Made by a program: the position numbers and the translations under genes. From contig NZLU01000034.1 in the NCBI GenBank assembly GCA_002692725.1, positions 1 through 64,000 on the forward strand: 64,000 nucleotides of DNA, given 5' to 3'. The notes under the pieces were generated by a model. The model saw nothing but the letters and a program-made list of their open reading frames with translations, had not been told where the DNA came from and ran no database searches. This document shows, piece after piece, positions 9,350 to 18,930 of the stretch (position 1 is its first letter; each line of letters opens with the position of its first letter). This DNA comes from Ponticaulis sp. Lineage in GTDB: Bacteria; Pseudomonadota; Alphaproteobacteria; Caulobacterales; Hyphomonadaceae.

Positions 9350-9547
9350 TTACTGTTCGACTTTTTCCGTCGCGCCGAAAAAGGCTCTGGTCAGAAAATA
9401 GGGAAAAACGAAGAAGGCTTGCATGGCAAAGCCCAGGCTATTCAGCCAATCGTCATTTTTCGCGCGTGATTCAAGGAAGGTCATCACCCCGAAAAATGTG
9501 GCGATCGCAAAATATGAAATCACAAAAACTGAAAAGACCTGATGCAT
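9350..9547 (-). CDS. Small hydrophobic membrane protein, unknown function
   Basis: A 65-residue protein with two predicted membrane helices (about residues 4-24 and 37-56) and a short charged loop ESRAKNDDWLNS between them. It is convergent with the preceding hypothetical gene, with only 21 bases between them. The start ATG 9545-9547 has no clear ribosome site. No known family is recognised. The hydrophobic pattern supports a real small membrane protein, but the evidence is modest. Confidence 0.4.
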   Translation of the reverse strand: MHQVFSVFVISYFAIATFFGVMTFLESRAKNDDWLNSLGFAMQAFFVFPYFLTRAFFGATEKVEQ

Positions 9548-9751
9548 TCAGCTCAACCCACACGCGCTAACTCGAAAAATAAGAATAGCACCTGTGTTTC
9601 AGAATGAAACAACATTATGAATTTATTTGTGAATTTGCTTAATTTCAGACGAAACTGGTCGTTCTTCTGGCAGGATATCTACAGACTCAAGCACATTCTC
9701 CAGCCTTTTTGACCGATGCGCAGTTCAGATATCTTGCTGGCTTCAGGATCG

Positions 9752-10510
9752 TCAGGTCGAGATGAAGCGTACTGCTTTATGGGTGATCAATCCTGCAGAT
9801 AGCTTGTTTGTGACATAAGCGCCGGTATCGAGGCCAATACGCCGCCCATCCCAGACCGGCGCTGTTTCCGGCGAGTGACCATGGACGACCACCATATCGA
9901 GAGGCTTTTTGCCATTAAGAAATTTGTCACGGATCCACATCAGATCATCGTCATTCTGCCCATGGAGTGGTCGGTCTGGATCAACGCCTGCATGGGCAAA
10001 GAAACAATTATCGAGTTCGAACGACACTTGGAGGTCCTGCAAAAATTTCAGATGCGTCTTTGGCAGAGCCGCGTGCGCAGCGTCTCGCAGGTCCTTTAGT
10101 TCATCTTCGCTGAAATTGGCGTTCAGTGGCACATCAACACCATAGGAGGATAAAGTTTCCCGACCACCAAATCTCAGCCAGCGTTCCGAACCGCTGGCTC
10201 CGTCCAGAAAATTCAGAAAAGACTGCTCATGATTCCCCATCAGAAAGACAGGTTTGGCTTTTTTCCATGATGTTCGGATAAGGGATTCAATCACGCCTTT
10301 GGATTGTGGGCCTCGGTCGATATAATCCCCTAGGAATACATAATACATCTGCTCGAAATCAGCTGGTTTGAACACCTCCAGACATTCTTTGAATAGGCGT
10401 TCGAGCAGGTCTAAACGGCCATGAATGTCGCCTATAGCAAGAACGGCTTTGTTTCCGGATAGTAGAATTCGATCTTGATTGACGGGCTTGGATGTCTTCT
10501 GACTAAACAC
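9752..10510 (-). CDS. Metallophosphoesterase, PPP-type serine/threonine protein phosphatase-like
   Basis: A 252-residue calcineurin-like phosphoesterase. Metal-binding motifs appear in canonical order: GDIHGR (27-32), GDYIDRGP (61-68), GNHE (92-95), then FAHAGV and VVHGHSP. This order and size match bacterial PrpA/ApaH-like PPP enzymes acting on phosphoproteins or small nucleotides. The reading starts at GTG 10508-10510 with an AAGG-type site upstream. It is a single gene in a sparse region, with 200 or more bases empty on both sides. It could counter tyrosine or serine phosphorylation in the nearby polysaccharide system, but nothing in the sequence shows that. Confidence 0.88.
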   Translation of the reverse strand: MFSQKTSKPVNQDRILLSGNKAVLAIGDIHGRLDLLERLFKECLEVFKPADFEQMYYVFLGDYIDRGPQSKGVIESLIRTSWKKAKPVFLMGNHEQSFLNFLDGASGSERWLRFGGRETLSSYGVDVPLNANFSEDELKDLRDAAHAALPKTHLKFLQDLQVSFELDNCFFAHAGVDPDRPLHGQNDDDLMWIRDKFLNGKKPLDMVVVHGHSPETAPVWDGRRIGLDTGAYVTNKLSAGLITHKAVRFIST

Positions 10511-10754
10511 TCTTCACACCTTACAGCGGGTCTTATCTCAGACTAGCGCTAACTGTATGAACACAAAATAGATCACACGGATATTTCAATCCTCACGAAC
10601 CATCCTGGCGAAATTCAGTCGTTCTGATGGCGTGAACCAGCACACATTCAGCGCATACACTTTGCGTTTGGCTCAAAAAGGCGTATGAAGCCCCCCTTTG
10701 GGCATGAATGCCGCAGTGGGTTGCGTCAAGGTTGTCCGTTATTTCGAGAGAACC

Positions 10755-12683
10755 ATGATGAATGAAGACCTGCAGATTGCAGCGCCTCTTGCAGCGGCGT
10801 TGCAAAAAAAGGGCTATGAAACGCTCACCCCCGTACAAGAAGCCGTTTTGGCGCCAGAAACCGCTGAACGCGACTTGCTCGTATCGGCGCAAACAGGCTC
10901 CGGCAAAACAGTTGCCTTTGGATTAGCACTCGCAGATACCTTGCTCGGCCAATCTGAATTGCTCGATGTTGCCGAAGCGCCTCTCGCGCTGATCATCGCG
11001 CCGACGCGTGAATTGGCGCTTCAGGTCCGCAAGGAGCTCGAATGGCTCTATGCCCAGGCTGGCGGACGCGTGGCATCCTGTATCGGCGGCATGGATGTGC
11101 GTGACGAACGCCGCGCGCTTGAGCGAAACCCTCACATTGTGGTGGGAACCCCGGGCCGACTGGTGGACCATATCTCGCGCGGGTCTCTCAACATGGAGTC
11201 GCTGCGTGTTATCGTGCTCGATGAAGCCGATGAAATGCTGAATATGGGCTTCCGGGAAGAGCTCGAAGAAATTCTTGAAGCGGCTCCTGAAGAGCGCCGC
11301 ACGCTCCTTTTCTCGGCGACGGTGTCGAAACCGATTGCCCGGCTGGCTGAAAATTACCAGAAAGATGCACTCCGCCTCAATACGATTACGTCCAAGGAGC
11401 AGCATGGCGACATCGATTATCAGGCCGTAATTGTCGCGCCTCATGACGTCGAAAAAGCGGTGATCAATTTGCTGCTCTACCATGATGCGCCGAATGCTCT
11501 GGTCTTCTGTGCGCGTCGGGATGGCGTGAACAAAATGACGGCGCGTCTCAACAATCGCGGCTTTCCGGTGGTCGCTCTGTCCGGTGAGTTCAGCCAGAAA
11601 GAGCGCAGTAATGCGCTCATGGCCATGCGAGATGGACGCGCCAAAGTCTGCGTCGCGACCGATGTTGCCGCCCGCGGTATTGATCTTCCGGGCCTCGATC
11701 TGGTGATCCATGCGGACTTGCCGAGCAATCAGGAAACACTTCTGCATCGATCAGGTCGTACAGGGCGAGCCGGCCGCAAAGGCGCATCGGTGGTGATCGT
11801 TCCGGGTCGCTCACGGCGTAAAGCTGAGCGTGTCCTCCGCGATGCCGGGGTGAAAGCCAATTGGGGGCTGCCGCCGTCTCCAGCCGATATTCAATCTGCG
11901 CTTGATGAGCGGGTGATCGGACACTCTGTGCTTGAAGACGGAATTTCGGACGGCGAACGCAATCTCGTTGAGGCCCTGACAGCAAGGTTTGAACCGCATC
12001 AACTCGCTGCGGCGTTCGTGCGTCTTGCTCGGTCGGGACAGGCTCTGCCGGAAGATCTGGATGAAATTGACATGTCTGCACCGGGCCCGGATCGCGGACG
12101 TGACAGACGCGACCGAAATGACGGGGACCGCCCTGAGCGCGCGCCACGAAATCGTCCGGCGGACTTCGAAAACGGCCAATGGGTCTCACTGGGTGTGGGG
12201 CGCCGTCAAAAGGCTGACCCGAAATGGCTGGTGCCTATGCTGTGTAAGTCGGGTGGTTTTTCGCGTGACAAGATTGGGTCTATTCGTATCAGCCCTAATG
12301 AAACCCATGTGGAATTACGCCCCGATGCTGTCAGCCAGCTGATGGAGCGGGCAGGCGAGAAGCAAATCATCGACAAAAGCCTGTATGTGCAGCGCGTATC
12401 CGGCCCTGATGAAATGATTGCGCGCCAGGATGATTTTGATGAACCACAGCGTCGTCGCAAACCGGCTGCAGACCGTAAGCCAGCCGGAGAGCGCAAATCA
12501 TTCACGGAACGCGGCCCACGCACGGAACGTCGGCCAGCCGGAGAACAAAGCCGCGGGCCAGAGAGACGTTCTGACGAGAAGCGGCCATCAAAGCCCAATC
12601 GCGGTGGTCCGAAAAAGCCACGGGGCTCAAACGGTGAGAAGAAGCGGTCTCCGAATAAACCAAAACGCGACCCGAACAGCTAA
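10755..12683 (+). CDS. DEAD-box ATP-dependent RNA helicase (DeaD/CsdA-like)
   Basis: Unwinds RNA in ribosome assembly or mRNA decay. From ATG 10755 (GAGAG just upstream; ATG 10758 is equally possible) the protein has 643 residues. RecA domain 1 carries the Q-motif (TLTPVQ), Walker A AQTGSGKT (about 45-52), PTRELALQ, VLDEADEML and FSATV. RecA domain 2 ends with HRSGRTGRAGRKG. A DbpA-like RNA-binding domain follows (WVSLGVGRRQKADPKWLVP...), then a basic, low-complexity Arg/Lys/Pro tail of about 90 residues. The domain order is that of DeaD-type helicases. It stands alone, with a hairpin terminator just after the stop. The long basic tail is common in this lineage. Confidence 0.95.
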   Translation: MMNEDLQIAAPLAAALQKKGYETLTPVQEAVLAPETAERDLLVSAQTGSGKTVAFGLALADTLLGQSELLDVAEAPLALIIAPTRELALQVRKELEWLYAQAGGRVASCIGGMDVRDERRALERNPHIVVGTPGRLVDHISRGSLNMESLRVIVLDEADEMLNMGFREELEEILEAAPEERRTLLFSATVSKPIARLAENYQKDALRLNTITSKEQHGDIDYQAVIVAPHDVEKAVINLLLYHDAPNALVFCARRDGVNKMTARLNNRGFPVVALSGEFSQKERSNALMAMRDGRAKVCVATDVAARGIDLPGLDLVIHADLPSNQETLLHRSGRTGRAGRKGASVVIVPGRSRRKAERVLRDAGVKANWGLPPSPADIQSALDERVIGHSVLEDGISDGERNLVEALTARFEPHQLAAAFVRLARSGQALPEDLDEIDMSAPGPDRGRDRRDRNDGDRPERAPRNRPADFENGQWVSLGVGRRQKADPKWLVPMLCKSGGFSRDKIGSIRISPNETHVELRPDAVSQLMERAGEKQIIDKSLYVQRVSGPDEMIARQDDFDEPQRRRKPAADRKPAGERKSFTERGPRTERRPAGEQSRGPERRSDEKRPSKPNRGGPKKPRGSNGEKKRSPNKPKRDPNS

Positions 12684-12691
12684 GCGGGATT

Positions 12692-12714
12692 GGGTGTCAT
12701 TTTCCGTGACACCC
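12692..12714 (+). terminator. Hairpin terminator after the DEAD-box helicase
   Basis: An eight-base stem GGGTGTCA / TGACACCC encloses a seven-base loop starting nine bases after the helicase stop, followed by GGTTTCCTC. The U-tract is imperfect, so termination may be partial. Confidence 0.55.
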
Positions 12715-12918
12715 GGTTTCCTCTAAACGGCTTTTCGCCAGTTTCGGTCAGCTCTGACGGGATGCTGACCGAATGGTGATAGTCAGCAATACTGAACATG
12801 ATTGCTTTTCAGGAAGTTCAGCCTTATCCAGATTGGCGACGATCATTAATTAGACCTTGCGCGCGAATATCTTAAAAACATCAGTGGCGCGTGCAGGGGT
12901 TCGGGGAGCTGATTGATC

Positions 12919-15378
12919 ATGATTTCGCGCGTATTGAACTGGCTGTTTGCCGCTTTTCTTCTGTCTGTTGGGTTATATCTGACGATCCGGGGCTGGACGC
13001 TCGTATCGCTAGGAGGCAGTTGGTATTACGTGCTCGCGGGTCTCGGCCTGCTGGGCGTTGTTGCGTTGCTCATGCTTCGAAACGGTGCGGCCGGCATGCT
13101 GTATGCCGTGATCACCTTCGCGACTTTGGTTTGGTCGATCCCCGAAGCCGGCATTGATCTTCTGGCGCTATTGCCGCGTCTGATGGCCTGGATTGTGGTT
13201 GGCCTATGGTTCTTTACACTCTGGTATCGTGCGCATGTGAAAAGTGCTGGTGGCGGCATATTTGTTGCCGGTGCCAGCGGTCTGGCCGCGCTGTTGCTGG
13301 TCATTTCCGCCTTTCAGAAATCGCCTGTTATCGAGTTCGAACGGACGGTGCCGACTTAAACCGTCGAACGTGATGACTGGGTCCGATATGGCAAGTCCGA
13401 TGAAGGCACGCGGTTTTCTCAGCTGACTCAGATCACGCCTGAAAATGTCAGCGAACTTGAAGAGGTCTGGCGCTTCAAGACGAACATTCCTTATGAGCTG
13501 AAAGCGACGCCAATTCAGATCGACGAGTCCCTTTATACCTGTACACCCGGCAACATCATTATCTCTATCGATGCGGCGACCGGCGAAGAAAACTGGCGCT
13601 ATAATCCGATCAACCGGAATACCGGTTCGACATGGGATGAGCTTGGCGAAAGCAATCGATTTGCACGCGGGTGCAGAGGTGTCACCTATCACGAGGCAAG
13701 TGCTGATTATGTTGGCACCTGCCGTACCCGGATTCTGACATCCACAACCGATGCCCGCCTTGTCGCGGTTAACGCCGAAACCGGCGAGCCGTGTGCAGAC
13801 TTTGGCGAGAATGGTGAGGTCGATCTGATGGTTGGCATGGGTGATGCGCCCGGCTGGAGCTACAATATCTCGTCTGCGCCACTGCTTGCCGGTCAGAATA
13901 TCGTTGTTGCTGGTACGGTGCAGGACAATCAGGAGCTGTCCAACCCATCTGGTGTGATCCGCGCCTGGAATGTTGTCGATGGCAGTTTTGCCTGGGCATT
14001 TGATGTCGGGCGCCCCGGCGAAACGGGGCTTCCGCCGGAAGGCGAAACATTCACGCGTGGTACACCAAACAGCTGGTCAACCTCCAGCTATGACCCGGCG
14101 CTGGATCTGATTTATGTGCCGACCGGAAATGCCTCACCAGACTATTACGGCGCCAAGCGTCGCGATTTCGATGAAGAAATTACGGCGGCTGTTGTTGCGC
14201 TGCGCGGTGCGACTGGCGAGAAAGTCTGGGTGTATCGCACGGCCTATCATGACATCTGGGATTATGATGTTCCCTCACAGCCAACGCTCGTCGATATCAC
14301 TAAGGATGGCGTGGAGATTCCCGCTGTGGCCGCCGGTACGAAACAGGGCGAAATGTTCCTGCTGGATCGCCGCGATGGCACGCCGATCTGGCCAGCGACA
14401 GAGTGTATGGATGGCTCAACGCCAACGGCGTTGGGCGAATGCCCTGTTCCTCAGGACCCGGCGGAAGGCGAATGGGTTTCTCCGGTCCAGCCTTTCTCTG
14501 CGCTGCCCCGTTTCAATGTCCCGCGCTATGAGAAAGATATGTGGGGCATGACCCCACTCGATCAGCTTTATTGCCGAATCGAATTCAAAAAGATGCGTTA
14601 TGAGGGGCATTACACCCCACCAATGCCTGGCAAAGGCATTCTGGGGCGCGATGATGAAACTTCTGGCGGCACCTTCCAGTATCCTGGCAACCAGGGCGGC
14701 TATAACTGGACGAGCTCCTCCGTCGATGCCGACAATGGTCTTTTGGTGGTTCAGCCCATGTTGATGGGTAACCGGATCATCCTGATCTCTGAGGAAGAGC
14801 GCATGGCCATGCGTGGCATTCAGCTTTCGGATGAGGAAGCAGCTTCTCACCGTCAGGCCATGTCAGAACGAGCAGATCAAACGGGCCAGGGCCCATGGGA
14901 TGAGGGTGTACCGCGTTATGGTCTCACCGCGCGATTCATGTCGGCCTGGAAAATTCCTTTCACGGATATCCAGTCACAAACGCCATGTTTCGAACCCCCT
15001 TATGGCGTGATGGCGGTGATTGATCTGAACAATAATCAGCTGCTCTGGGAGCGTCCGATCGGCAAAATGACCGAAATTGGTCCGTTTGGGATCAAGCCGG
15101 GCCTGCCGTTTGAGGTCGGAACGCCTGTCTATGGAGGCATGGTCACAACGCGTTCAGGCCTGGTCTTCCAAGTGGGCACGTTTGATTCCACCATGCGGGC
15201 GATCGACATCACGAATGGCAAAACGCTTTGGGAAACCAAGCTGCCATTGTCTGCCAACGCAACGCCGATCACCTATGCGGTGGATGGCAAGCAATATGTG
15301 GTGGCCTCGGTTCCAGATGATGGGCCGGATGGTCCGACGATTGGCAGCCAGCTGATTGCTTACGCGCTTCCCGAATAG
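12919..15378 (+). pseudogene. Membrane-bound PQQ-dependent dehydrogenase (glucose/quinate dehydrogenase type), interrupted by an in-frame TAA
   Basis: The reading starts at ATG 12919 (GGGGAG upstream). It encodes a five-helix membrane domain of about 145 residues, then a periplasmic eight-bladed PQQ propeller of about 670 residues, the size and order of quinoprotein mGDH/quinate dehydrogenase. A single TAA at 13357-13359 interrupts it right after the membrane domain (ending ERTVPT). The same frame continues without another stop as TVERDDWVRYGKSDEGTRFS to 15378. Propeller motifs include TPIQIDESLYTC, WDYDVPSQP, GGYNWTSSSVD and ITYAVDGKQYVV. The first ATG after the stop is at 13828, which would lose the membrane anchor and the first blades. 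It is most likely a nonsense mutation or a base error, otherwise readthrough. The natural oxidation substrate is unknown. Confidence 0.85.
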
Positions 15379-15697
15379 CCGCCTGAAGGGCTGAATGCGT
15401 TCGGTCTGAATTTCATCCTAACCCTGTCGGCAGCTAAGCTTTGCATGCTGCCGGATATGGGCTGCTCGCCTGCACGCGTTTAGCTTTGCGCGGGCCGGAT
15501 GCCCCATGCGAAGAGCGTTAAATTTTCTCAAAACAAGGGGTGACAGGTCGAACGAAAAAGCGAAGAATAAACTATAATAATATATAGCGATTATAGGGAG
15601 TGGGCATGTCGTCCAATACGACACCGAACGGAGTCGATCCGGTTATACCGGGCGGCGCAGGTCAGGCAAAAGCATTTGGACCCCTTACCGCATCTAT

Positions 15698-17026
15698 GTG
15701 CTGGTCGTGCTCCTTCTCGTCTCCATCTGTAATTATATGGACCGGCTCTCGCTTTCGATTGTTCAGGATCTGATCAAGGAAGAATTGCACCGGAGTCACG
15801 CGCAATTAGGGCTGCTGGGCGGCCCTATGTTTGCGCTGTTCTACACGGTTTGCGGCATTCCGGTTGCACGACTGGCCGAGCGAACCAACCGGGCAAAACT
15901 GCTTGCCGGTGCCGTTGCATTCTGGTCGGCAATGACGGCAGCCTGTGGTGCGGCAGTCGGGTTTTTCAGTCTGGGCGCCGCACGCATGGGTATGGGCGCA
16001 GGTGAAGGCGGATGCGTTCCGATCATTCAAGCGACGGTTGCTGACACCCTCCGCACGACAAAGCGTGGGCTTGCCATGTCTTTCGTTGCCGCAGGCCCTC
16101 CGAGTTCAAGTATTTTGCTGCCTTTGTTATTGCCGCCAATCGTGGCTATCTGGGGCTGGCGCGGCGCGTTTGTGGCGCTTGCGATCCCTGGATTTTTTCT
16201 CGCTCTTCTTCTTTGGTTTACGGTGAAAGATCCGCGCGCCGAGGGCGAAACCGACGCAAAAATCGTCAAGAAGAAAGGCATCTTCTTTTCTGACCTTGCC
16301 CGGCTCATGCGTGATCCGGCATATGTGCTCCTGTTCATCGGCGGCGGCGCGATCGGGACAGCTTATTCCAGTGTGGGCCTGTTTCAGGTCTCTTTCCTGC
16401 TCAGAGTGCATGAGTTCAGCCTTGTTGAGGCGGGGCAGGTCTGGTCAATCGCCGGGATGGTCGGTCTTGTCGGTTCGTTTACCGGCGGTTTTCTGGCTGA
16501 CAAATTTTCAGACAAGACGAACTCGAAGTCCTATCTTCTGACCCCGGCATTTGCCACGGTTCTGACCTTTATCCTCTTCACCGGCGCCTTCCTTGCCGCA
16601 AGTCCGGTTCTATGCGTGATCGCCCTGATTGCCGGTGGCTTCACCTACAATCTCAAAAACGGACCGATTTACGCATCCATTCAGCTCATTGTGCCCAACA
16701 GTATGCGGGCGACGGGCGCGGCCGTGCATATGTTTGCGGTGACGACGATTGGGTCACTGGTCGGACCGACTTTTGCGGGTTTCACCTCAGACTTCATGGC
16801 CGCCACCATGTATGGCACAGGCATTTCTGAATTCCTGGCAGCCTGCCCGGGCGGGTCTGCACCGGACGGTGCCACGGTAGGACAAATCGCGGCCTGCGCC
16901 ACGGCATCGGCCGAAGGGCTACGTTGGGCGCTGGTGGCCGTTGCGTCTGTGTTTATCGTTGCGGGGGTTAGTCTGTTCGCCGCCGCAAAATTTATGAAGG
17001 TTGCGGACGAAGACGCCGAAAGCTGA
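15698..17026 (+). CDS. MFS transporter (spinster-like), N-terminal region apparently frameshifted
   Basis: A proton- or solute-coupled major facilitator with 12 predicted membrane helices. Helix 1 is LVVLLLVSICNYMDRLS and a loop 2-3 motif reads GIPVARLAERTNRAKL. The open frame can start only at GTG 15698, exactly at helix 1 and without a ribosome site. A natural start, ATG 15606 with GGGAG five bases upstream, lies in a different frame and encodes a plausible cytoplasmic tail MSSNTTPNGVDPVIPGG... It would join the main frame if one C were added to the run CCCC at 15681-15684, giving FGPPYRIYVLV. Either the gene carries a one-base deletion or the sequence has a homopolymer error. Substrate is unknown; it sits between the PQQ dehydrogenase and an acyl-CoA dehydrogenase. 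Confidence 0.82.
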   Translation: MLVVLLLVSICNYMDRLSLSIVQDLIKEELHRSHAQLGLLGGPMFALFYTVCGIPVARLAERTNRAKLLAGAVAFWSAMTAACGAAVGFFSLGAARMGMGAGEGGCVPIIQATVADTLRTTKRGLAMSFVAAGPPSSSILLPLLLPPIVAIWGWRGAFVALAIPGFFLALLLWFTVKDPRAEGETDAKIVKKKGIFFSDLARLMRDPAYVLLFIGGGAIGTAYSSVGLFQVSFLLRVHEFSLVEAGQVWSIAGMVGLVGSFTGGFLADKFSDKTNSKSYLLTPAFATVLTFILFTGAFLAASPVLCVIALIAGGFTYNLKNGPIYASIQLIVPNSMRATGAAVHMFAVTTIGSLVGPTFAGFTSDFMAATMYGTGISEFLAACPGGSAPDGATVGQIAACATASAEGLRWALVAVASVFIVAGVSLFAAAKFMKVADEDAES

Positions 17027-17094
17027 TCTGACGTTACGCTTGATCATAGGCTGAATCCGAAGTCTAACCCTTTCAAAAATCTGAGGAGAGACTG

Positions 17095-18858
17095 ATGACG
17101 GCCGCAAGATCGCTGAACGAAATCAAACACGTCCTGCTGCACACAGCAGGCATTGGCGGTTTCTTCGGTCATGAAGCCTTTCCTGACTTTGACGAGGAAG
17201 TCATGACCATGGTCCTCGATGAAGCTGCGCGTATGTCTGACGAGATTTTCGCGCCCCTCAATCCCGTGGGCGACACACAGGGCAGCCAGCTTGTCGGCGA
17301 CGGTGTGAAATCACCGGAAGGTTTTAAAGCGGCCTATCAGGCGTTCGCAGAAGCCGGATGGGTCGGGCTGCCTTTCCCGGAGAGCTATGGCGGGCAGGCT
17401 CTGCCAAAGCTGTTGTCGACGGCTGTCATGGATATTCTCAATTCGGGCAATTTGTCTCTCACGCTTTGCCCGACGCTATCCCTCGGCGCAATTGATGCGC
17501 TGATGTCCTATGGTACGGAGTTTCAACAGAAGGTCTTCCTTCCAAAGCTCGTGTCAGGCGAATGGACGGGCACGATGAATTTGACCGAGCCACAGGCGGG
17601 CTCGGATGTCGGTGCACTCAAAACCAAAGCCGAACCGAATGGCGATGGCACATACGCCATTACCGGCCAGAAGATTTACATCTCCTGGGGTGATCATGAT
17701 ATGGCCGAGAATATCATCCATCTCGTTTTGGCGCGCCTGCCAAATGCGCCGGATGGCACCAAAGGGATCTCGCTGTTTCTCGTACCAAAGACCATGGTGG
17801 ACGAAGACGGCAATCTCGGCGCAGCCAATGCGGTCAAGCCCATCGGGGTCGAGCACAAAATGGGGCTGCATGCCTCGCCGACCTGCGTCATGGAATATTC
17901 CGGCGCAACCGGCTGGCTGGTCGGCGAAGAGAACCGTGGCATGATGGCCATGTTCGTCATGATGAACAATGCCCGTCTGCAGGTTGGCCTGCAGGGCACG
18001 GCCCTGTGCGAAGCGGCGTATTGGCAGGCGCTCGACTATGCCGCGGATCGCGTGCAGGGCAAGGCGGCCGGCGTGAAGGGCAATGCCGCAATCCTGCACC
18101 ATCCCGATGTGCAGAACATGCTGATCAAAATGCGCGCCTATTCGGACGCCGCACGCAGCCTGTCTTACGAAGCGGTTATGGCCTCAGATCTCGCCGAAAA
18201 TGCGACCAGCGACACCGAACGTAAAGCCGCGAAACTCAAAGAAGACATACTGACGCCCATCGCTAAATCCTGGCCAACTGACGCCGCGGTCGACGTCACC
18301 AGCCTTGGTGTGCAGGTTCATGGCGGCATGGGCTATATGGCCGAAACGCAAGCCGGTCAGCTGTACCGAGACAGCCGTATTCCACCGATTTATGAGGGCA
18401 CGAACGGCATTCAGGCGATCGATCTGGCAGGTCGTAAGCTCGGACTGGAAGGCGGTCAGGCGGTGCATGATCTGTTCGACACGCTGCGCACCGAAGTGAT
18501 CGGCCTCAAGCTCAAAAATCTGGACGAGGTCCCGCATATCGATGCGCTGATTGGCGGTCTTGAGTTGATGCAGGAGGAAACTCGCTGGATGCAATCGCAG
18601 AATGAACCCTTCTCTTCTCTGATGGGGGCAACGGCTTACCAGCGTCAGTTTGGCTCTCTGCTTGCGAGCATTTATCTGATGCGAGGCGCGATCCTGGCCA
18701 AGGAAGCCGGTGCCGCGAATGCAGACGACAAGCTCGCAATCGCGAAGGTGTTCGCCTCCTATGAACTGCCCGGCTATGCCAGCACACGCACGCGCGTCCG
18801 GTTGGCAGAGGTGTTGAGTTCTGAGGTCGCGAAAAAGCTGGTCGGACTTGAGGTCTGA
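17095..18858 (+). CDS. Acyl-CoA dehydrogenase, DmdC / long (about 590-residue) family
   Basis: An FAD enzyme that introduces an alpha-beta double bond into an acyl-CoA. The 587-residue protein begins with ATG 17095 after GAGGAGAG. N-terminal helical domain; middle-domain signature LTEPQAGSDVGALKT; FAD-domain motif QVHGGMGYMAETQAGQLYRD; catalytic-region motif IPPIYEGTNGIQAIDLAGRK; then a C-terminal extension typical of the DmdC group. That group includes 3-methylmercaptopropionyl-CoA dehydrogenase of DMSP demethylation and also general fatty acyl-CoA enzymes, so the substrate is not settled. No other dmd gene is nearby. A bidirectional terminator separates it from the convergent gabD-like gene. 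Confidence 0.9.
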   Translation: MTAARSLNEIKHVLLHTAGIGGFFGHEAFPDFDEEVMTMVLDEAARMSDEIFAPLNPVGDTQGSQLVGDGVKSPEGFKAAYQAFAEAGWVGLPFPESYGGQALPKLLSTAVMDILNSGNLSLTLCPTLSLGAIDALMSYGTEFQQKVFLPKLVSGEWTGTMNLTEPQAGSDVGALKTKAEPNGDGTYAITGQKIYISWGDHDMAENIIHLVLARLPNAPDGTKGISLFLVPKTMVDEDGNLGAANAVKPIGVEHKMGLHASPTCVMEYSGATGWLVGEENRGMMAMFVMMNNARLQVGLQGTALCEAAYWQALDYAADRVQGKAAGVKGNAAILHHPDVQNMLIKMRAYSDAARSLSYEAVMASDLAENATSDTERKAAKLKEDILTPIAKSWPTDAAVDVTSLGVQVHGGMGYMAETQAGQLYRDSRIPPIYEGTNGIQAIDLAGRKLGLEGGQAVHDLFDTLRTEVIGLKLKNLDEVPHIDALIGGLELMQEETRWMQSQNEPFSSLMGATAYQRQFGSLLASIYLMRGAILAKEAGAANADDKLAIAKVFASYELPGYASTRTRVRLAEVLSSEVAKKLVGLEV

Positions 18859-18882
18859 GCCAGGAGGTTTATTAACGGCAGA

Positions 18883-18911
18883 AAACAGCGGCGTCCTTAA
18901 CGCCGCTGTTT
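18883..18911. terminator. Bidirectional hairpin terminator between convergent genes
   Basis: An 11-base perfect stem AAACAGCGGCG / CGCCGCTGTTT with a seven-base loop lies between the acyl-CoA dehydrogenase stop (18858) and the convergent aldehyde dehydrogenase stop (18931). A/T bases on both flanks let it act for either strand. Confidence 0.75.
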
Positions 18912-18930
18912 CTCAATTCTGTTCAGAGTG

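Noticed and set aside
10923-11747. 274-codon minus-strand frame opposite the DEAD-box helicase
   Set aside because: Antisense of the helicase core; low-quality composition, and the helicase motifs are complete.
15418-15624. Small minus-strand frame (68 codons) before the MFS transporter
   Set aside because: Lies in an AT-rich promoter-like region without ribosome site; overlaps the MFS start.
17095-18858. DMSP demethylation gene cluster
   Set aside because: Only a DmdC-like dehydrogenase is present; no dmdA, dmdB or dmdD-like gene is near, so a specific DMSP role is not claimed.
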